Below are positions 59,935 through 64,000 of a stretch of 64,000 bases of DNA, piece after piece (position 1 is the stretch's first letter; each line of letters starts with the position of its first letter). The DNA is from Streptomyces sp. NRRL S-337. GTDB lineage: Bacteria > Actinomycetota > Actinomycetes > Streptomycetales > Streptomycetaceae. The notes beneath the pieces are model-generated. The model had not been told where the DNA came from and did no database searches. It saw nothing but the letters and a program-made list of their open reading frames with translations. The stretch lies in contig NZ_JOIX01000012.1 in NCBI RefSeq assembly GCF_000720175.1, forward strand, positions 68,326 to 132,325, in the 5' to 3' direction. A program made the position numbers and the translations under genes.

Positions 59935-60260
59935 ACGACAGCCATCACCAACGGAGCGCCTCAGGCTGCCCCCACTCACTGAGCCGGCACCTACTGACCG
60001 GCGAGCAGCCGGCTGCGCCTTCACACCGGCAACGAGGTCAACCGGCTCATCGTCACGCCAGCCACGCATAGCCACGCACAGCCACGAGCAGGCCGCAGCT
60101 CACCTGCTCGACATCCAGCAGCAGTGGACCCGGCGCGGCCACGGCCTGTGGGCCGTCGCTCACCCCGTCGAAGACATTGACGCCGTCGTCGCCGGTCTGC
60201 GAGCCCCGATCCAGCAGGCCCGCAGAGACCGCCCGTGCCGGGCACGGCCGGCAGCTCGCC
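59935..60260. other. Region between convergent genes
   Basis: About 330 bases. On the + strand a frame reads AHLLDIQQQWTRRGHGLWAV followed by EDIDAVVAGLRAPIQQARRD; it looks protein-like, but I recognise no family and see no start. Probably a scrap. Confidence 0.35.
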
Positions 60261-61442
60261 TCACTCGGCGGAGAGGGGCGTGGTGCGGCGGGCCCTGCCC
60301 ACCACGAGCAGTGCCAGGGTGGCGAGGACGGCGCCGATCCACAGCACGCTCGTGGTGGCGATGCCGTCGACAGCGAGGCCGCCGAAGAGCGCGCCGAGCG
60401 CGATGGACAGGTTGAACGTGGAGACGTACAGCGAGGAGGCGGCCTCGGTGGTGTCCGGTGCCGCGTCCAGGATCCAGGTCTGGAAGCTGACCGGCACCGC
60501 GCCGTAGCCCAGGCCCCAGAGGATCAGGATGGCGCCCGCGGTGACGGCGTCCGTGTCGACCAGCGCGAGAAGCACCATGGCCCCGGTGAGGACCACGGAA
60601 ATACCGGCGACGGTCTGCCGCAGCCGCTTGGCGATGAGCGCTCCGGCGATGAAGTTGCCGCAGATGCCGGCGGCGCCGAAGGTGAGCAGCAGTGCGCCGA
60701 TCATGTTCTCGTCGGTTCCGTCATCTTGGAGGATCGGCCGGACGAACGTGTAGGCCAGGAAGTGGCCGGTGATCACGAGGAAGGTGATGGCGATCCCGGC
60801 CCGTACGCCCGCATTGCCCTTGAAGACCTTCGGTAGGTCCGCGAACGTGATGGTCTGCTCGGCCGGCAGTTTCGGTATCAGGAAGAGCATGCAGGCCAGA
60901 GCGGTCAGTCCGAGGATGCCCACGGCGGCGAACGCGGTGCGCCAGCCGCTGTGGTCACCGATGATCGTCCCTGTGGGGACGCCGAGGACGGACGCGGTCT
61001 CGACGCCACCGAAGATGACCGCGGTGGCCCGGGGGACGTGCTTCTCCGGCACCAGTCGCAGCGCTATGCCGCCGGCAATGGACCAGAAGCCGCCGACGCC
61101 GATGCCGATCAGGAACCGGGCGGCCAGGACGATTGCGAAGCCGGTCGCGAAAGCGGAGGCCAGGTTGGCCGCGCCCACCAGGCCCATCAGGAGCGTCAGC
61201 ACGATACGGCGGTCGATGCGACCGGTGGCCACGGTGACCAGGGGTGCCGAGACGGCGGCGACCAGGCCGGGAACGGTCACCATCAGTCCTGCGGTGCCCT
61301 CGGAGACGTCCATGGCGGAGCCGACCGGGGTGAGCAGGCCCACGGGCAGCAGTTCGGAGGTCATCAGGGAGAAAATGCCCAGGGTCACTGCCAGGACGGC
61401 GAGCCAGCCCTTGACCGGCGAGCGACCGATGGTGGTGGACAT
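60261..61442 (-). CDS. MFS transporter (DHA1, sugar/drug efflux type)
   Basis: A 393-residue 12-helix MFS permease from ATG 61442: GWLAVLAVTLGIFSLMTSEL opens helix 1, GTAGLMVTVPGLVAAVSAPL with GRIDRRIVLTLLMGLVGAAN gives motif A, and ARFLIGIGVGGFWSIAGGIA and IFGGVETASVLGVPTGTIIG match the NepI/YdhP/AraJ-like efflux group. It exports drugs, nucleosides or sugars with proton antiport. The AhpD-like gene ends 116 bases upstream on the same strand; both are divergent from the broken MocR regulator. Confidence 0.9.
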   Translation of the reverse strand: MSTTIGRSPVKGWLAVLAVTLGIFSLMTSELLPVGLLTPVGSAMDVSEGTAGLMVTVPGLVAAVSAPLVTVATGRIDRRIVLTLLMGLVGAANLASAFATGFAIVLAARFLIGIGVGGFWSIAGGIALRLVPEKHVPRATAVIFGGVETASVLGVPTGTIIGDHSGWRTAFAAVGILGLTALACMLFLIPKLPAEQTITFADLPKVFKGNAGVRAGIAITFLVITGHFLAYTFVRPILQDDGTDENMIGALLLTFGAAGICGNFIAGALIAKRLRQTVAGISVVLTGAMVLLALVDTDAVTAGAILILWGLGYGAVPVSFQTWILDAAPDTTEAASSLYVSTFNLSIALGALFGGLAVDGIATTSVLWIGAVLATLALLVVGRARRTTPLSAE

Positions 61443-61558
61443 TGGTGTGTCGACGGTTGTCACGGTTTCGTGAGCCCTTCGCTCAGGAATTCGGGCAGGC
61501 CATGGCATGCCACGGGCGGTGGCCTCGATGGGGCCACCGCCAGTGAGGGGACTGTCGG

Positions 61559-62011
61559 TTACTCGGTACCGGGCGTCTTCCGCGTGGTGACGTTCATCCG
61601 GTTCCACGCGTTGACGGTGACGATGAGCGCGATGAGCTGGGCGAGTTCCTTCTCGTCGAAGTGCTTCGCGGCCTCGTTGTAGACCTCGTCCGACACGCCC
61701 TGGGGCAGGAGGGTGGCGGCCTCGGTCAGCGCCAGTGCGGCCCGCTCCTTCTCGGTGTACAGGCTCGACTCCTCCCAGGCGGAGAGCTGGTAGATCCGCT
61801 CCTCCGTCTCACCGGCCTTGCGGGCGTCGGAGGTGTGGTAGTCGATGCAGTATGCACAGCGGTTGACCTGGGAAGCCCGGATCTGCACGAGCTCCAGCAG
61901 GACGGGGTCGAGCCCTGCACGGGCGGCGGCGTCGAGGGCCAGGACGGCCTTGAAGACCTGGGGGGCGACGGCGGAGAAGTTCATGCGCTCAGGTATCTGA
62001 AGAGTTGTCAT
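61559..62011 (-). CDS. AhpD/carboxymuconolactone decarboxylase-like protein
   Basis: A 150-residue CMD-family protein with the redox CxxC of AhpD: IRASQVNRCAYCIDYHTSDA (Cys-Ala-Tyr-Cys followed by His), then EERIYQLSAWEESSLYTEKE, RAALALTEAATLLPQ and LIALIVTVNAWNRMNVTTRK. It would act as a thiol peroxidase or alkylhydroperoxidase. ATG 62011 is 46 bases from the divergent MocR start. Such AhpD-like genes are often controlled by the MocR/PdxR-type regulator encoded opposite, which here has been destroyed. Confidence 0.92.
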   Translation of the reverse strand: MTTLQIPERMNFSAVAPQVFKAVLALDAAARAGLDPVLLELVQIRASQVNRCAYCIDYHTSDARKAGETEERIYQLSAWEESSLYTEKERAALALTEAATLLPQGVSDEVYNEAAKHFDEKELAQLIALIVTVNAWNRMNVTTRKTPGTE

Positions 62012-62057
62012 GCCTCGACCCTAAGAGCGGAAACGACCCAAGGTATGGTGCATTTTC

Positions 62058-62941
62058 ATGGCAGAAACATGGGTCAATTCTCCGGAGTGCAAAGCCGGTG
62101 GGACGGGACCGGGCCAGGTCACGGGAACCGACCTCCACCTGGAACTCTCCGGAGAGGGAAGCCTGCGCCGCCAGCTCATGCAGGCCCTGCGGGAGGCCAT
62201 CCGCTCCGGCCGGCTCGCCCCCCGGCACCCGGTTGCCCCCGGCACCCGGTTGCCCCCCTACCGCAGTCTTGCCCACGACCTGGGCATCGCCCGCAACACC
62301 GTCGCCGACGCCTACGCCGAACTCGTCGAGAAGGGCTGGCTCTCCGCCCGCCAGGGCTCCGGCACCCAGGTCGCCCGGCGGGCCGCACCGCTCCATCCGG
62401 GCCAGGCGCGCCGCCCGCAGCGCCGGACCCGCCGCCGCACCCTGCACGACCTGATGCCGAGCTCTCCCGACGCGTCCTCCTTCCCGCGTGCCGCATGGCT
62501 CACCTCCGCGCGCAGGGCCATCGCTGCGGCCCCCAACGACGCCTTCGGCGTCGGCGATCCGCGCGGCAGGGCGGAACTTCGCGAGGCGCTCGCCGAGTAT
62601 CTGGCACGCGCCCGGGGCGTGCGCACCGAGCCCGACCGGATCGTGATCTGCTCCGGCTTCGCCCACGGACTGAAGTTGCTGGGCAGTGTGCTGAACGGCC
62701 CTGTTGCGGTGGAGACCTACGGACTGGACTTCCATCGGGGCCTGCTCGAAGACGCGGGTATGCGCACCGTCCCGCTGACGGTCGACTCGTACGGGGCCCG
62801 GATCGACGAGTTGCCGGGCACCAGCGCTGCGGCCGTACCGCTCACGCCCGCACACCAGTTCCCCACCGGCGGCCCCCTGCATCCAGAACGCCGGGCGGCG
62901 GTCATCGACTGGGCCCGCTCCTGCGGTGGACTGGTCGTGGT
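62058..62941 (+). pseudogene. MocR/PdxR-type GntR-aminotransferase regulator, cut by an IS5 element
   Basis: From ATG 62058 the N-terminal GntR winged helix is complete (SLRRQLMQALREAIRSGRLA, LPPYRSLAHDLGIARNTVAD, EKGWLSARQGSGTQVA), and the aminotransferase-like domain begins (FPRAAWLTSARRAIAAAPND, GDPRGRAELREALAEYLARA, IVICSGFAHGLKLLGSVLNG, TPAHQFPTGGPLHPERRAAV). It stops being MocR-like after IDWARSCGGLVV at about 62941, where IS5 sequence begins. The PLP-binding Lys and the C-terminal third are missing. A repeat of ACCCGGTTGCCCCC at 62228/62246 makes a small in-frame duplication. Confidence 0.85.
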
Positions 62942-63846
62942 GCGGCGGTTGCGGTGCCGAGGTAGACGTAACGGCGTTTGCCGTAGCGGGTGGCGACTGC
63001 CCGGTGCTGCTTGAGGCGATTGATGGCCCGTTCGACGGCGTTGCGCCTCTTGTAGCGCTCCTCGTCGAGGCCCGGTGGTCGTCCGCCGCGTGAGCCTTTA
63101 CGCAGGCGGGCGGCCCGACTGTCTGTTTTCTCGTAAATGGTGTGCCGACACCGCGACTTCGCAGGTACTGGCGGCAGGGTCCGTTGCTGTAGGCGTATGT
63201 CGGCCGCGATGCTGTCCGGCGTCTTGCGCGGCCTTCCCGGCCCGATCCGCGGGACGCGGATCTTCTCCAGGACCGCCTTGAACTGGGTGCAGTCCGCCCC
63301 CGCTGGCCTGGTGTGACGACCAGGGACAGCGGGCGGCAGCGGCCATCGGCACTCAAGTGGAGCTTGGTGGTGAAACCGCCGCGCGAGCGGCCCAGGCCCT
63401 CACCTCCTGCACCACCTCCACCAGGCGGGCCTGCAGGCTCTGCCACGCGCTCTCGCCCTGGTGTTCTGCCGGCTCGGCCCCCTTTGAACCGCGGGGCGGC
63501 GGTGCGTCGGTGCGGGCACCGGCAGCGTGCTGATGAGCCCGCACGATGGTGGAGTCGACCGAGATATCCCAGTCGATCTCTCCTGCCGCGTCGGCGGCAG
63601 CCTGGACCTGCTGGAGCAAACGCTCCCACGTCCCGTCACCCGACCACAGCCGGTGCCGTTCATAAACGGTCTTCCACGGCCCGAACCGCTCGGGCAGGTC
63701 ACGCCACTGCACGCCGGTCCGGGCCCGGTGCAAAATCCCGTCAATCACCTGCGGTGGTCCCGCCACCTGCCACAACGCCTGTTGCTGACCGGCAGGAACG
63801 GCCGTAGCCGTTCCCATTCGGCATCGCTCAGATCACCCCGCCCCAT
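62942..63846 (-). pseudogene. IS5-family transposase inserted into the MocR gene
   Basis: From ATG 63846: MGRGDLSDAEWERLRPFLPV; then, after a frame change near 63760, VIDGILHRARTGVQWRDLPE, RFGPWKTVYERHRLWSGDGT and IDWDISVDSTIVRAHQHAAG (first Asp); further frames give GGFTTKLHLSADGRCRPLSL and, near the left end, ERYKRRNAVERAINRLKQHR followed by AVATRYGKRRYVYLGT (Glu). At least three frameshifts are present, so the element is dead although nearly full length. It has replaced the end of the MocR gene. Confidence 0.75.
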
Positions 63847-64000
63847 GGCCACATCAACGACCGGTACACGACGCAGTCACATGATCGACCGGACAAGTCC
63901 TTCCTCCGCCGTCGCCGCGATGAAAGACACGCTCACGCCCATGACAGGCAACCCCCCTTGCCGTACCGCATGTTCGACTCGTTGACCGAACGACGACGAC

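Noticed and set aside
61989..63629. Minus-strand open frame of 546 codons
   Set aside because: A composite of IS5 debris and the antisense of the MocR gene; only short stretches match the transposase.

Overview
The window reads as chromosomal DNA of a Streptomyces-like actinomycete. G+C is very high, most genes use G or C at the third codon position, start codons include many GTG, and the families present (SpoIIE phosphatases, Imm49, DUF3995, DUF6262, GNAT-AAA fusion, many SDR/LLM oxidoreductases, IS5/IS630/IS256/IS110/IS1380 transposases) are typical of Streptomyces chromosome arms. Many genes are broken and insertion sequences (IS) are dense from about 17.4 kb onward, which fits a decaying, accessory arm region.

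Layout. 0-7.2 kb: a PAS-GAF-SpoIIE phosphatase cut by the left edge, broken small genes, a secreted cyclophilin and an orphan Imm49 immunity protein. 7.2-13.9 kb: the best preserved unit, a sulfur-scavenging locus. A LysR regulator is divergent from a Cys-codon leader peptide and five genes (sfnG, a DszC/SfnB-like flavin monooxygenase, ssuE, sfnB, ssuD) that together would release sulfite from dialkyl sulfones and alkanesulfonates. 14.2-17.4 kb: a tightly overlapped ThDP enzyme - SRPBCC protein - KASIII-like operon, convergent with the sulfur operon, with three single-base frameshifts and a 5' end cut by an IS630 remnant; it may be a small acyloin-type biosynthetic unit. 17.4-27.5 kb: a DUF3995 membrane protein, a broken penicillin-binding protein joined to a phage-like fragment, a HicB antitoxin, a PPOx-like flavoprotein, a lipoprotein esterase and IS debris. 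27.5-36.9 kb: a detoxification-like island of SDRs, SnoaL-like proteins, a VOC protein and two divergent regulator/SDR pairs (TetR and HxlR) with clear palindromic operators.

37-42 kb: two partial copies of a tRNA-Gly(CCC)-like 3' half bracket a second SpoIIE phosphatase and a GNAT-AAA gene, suggesting an integrative-element footprint; next to it is the second copy of a 0.2-kb dispersed repeat also found at 18.5 kb. 42.4-49.5 kb: a polyprenyl synthase, an MFS exporter flanked by related IS ends, a complete IS5-family element, and a TetR / NmrA / F420-type LLM set with mirror-image operators. 49.6-55.8 kb: several IS remnants, an MTHFR-like enzyme, a lipoprotein and a HEAT-repeat protein between IS ends. 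55.9-64 kb: a GlxA regulator with divergent cupin, a GNAT, an Rrf2 regulator with an NADPH:quinone reductase-like gene sharing an operator motif, and an AhpD-like/MFS pair whose divergent MocR regulator is destroyed by an IS5 element.

A recurring structural theme is a single cargo gene lying between an IS and an isolated end of the same IS family (at 31-33.6, 43.7-46.9 and 53.5-55.2 kb). Many apparent frameshifts sit at C or G runs, so some 'pseudogenes' could be sequencing indels.
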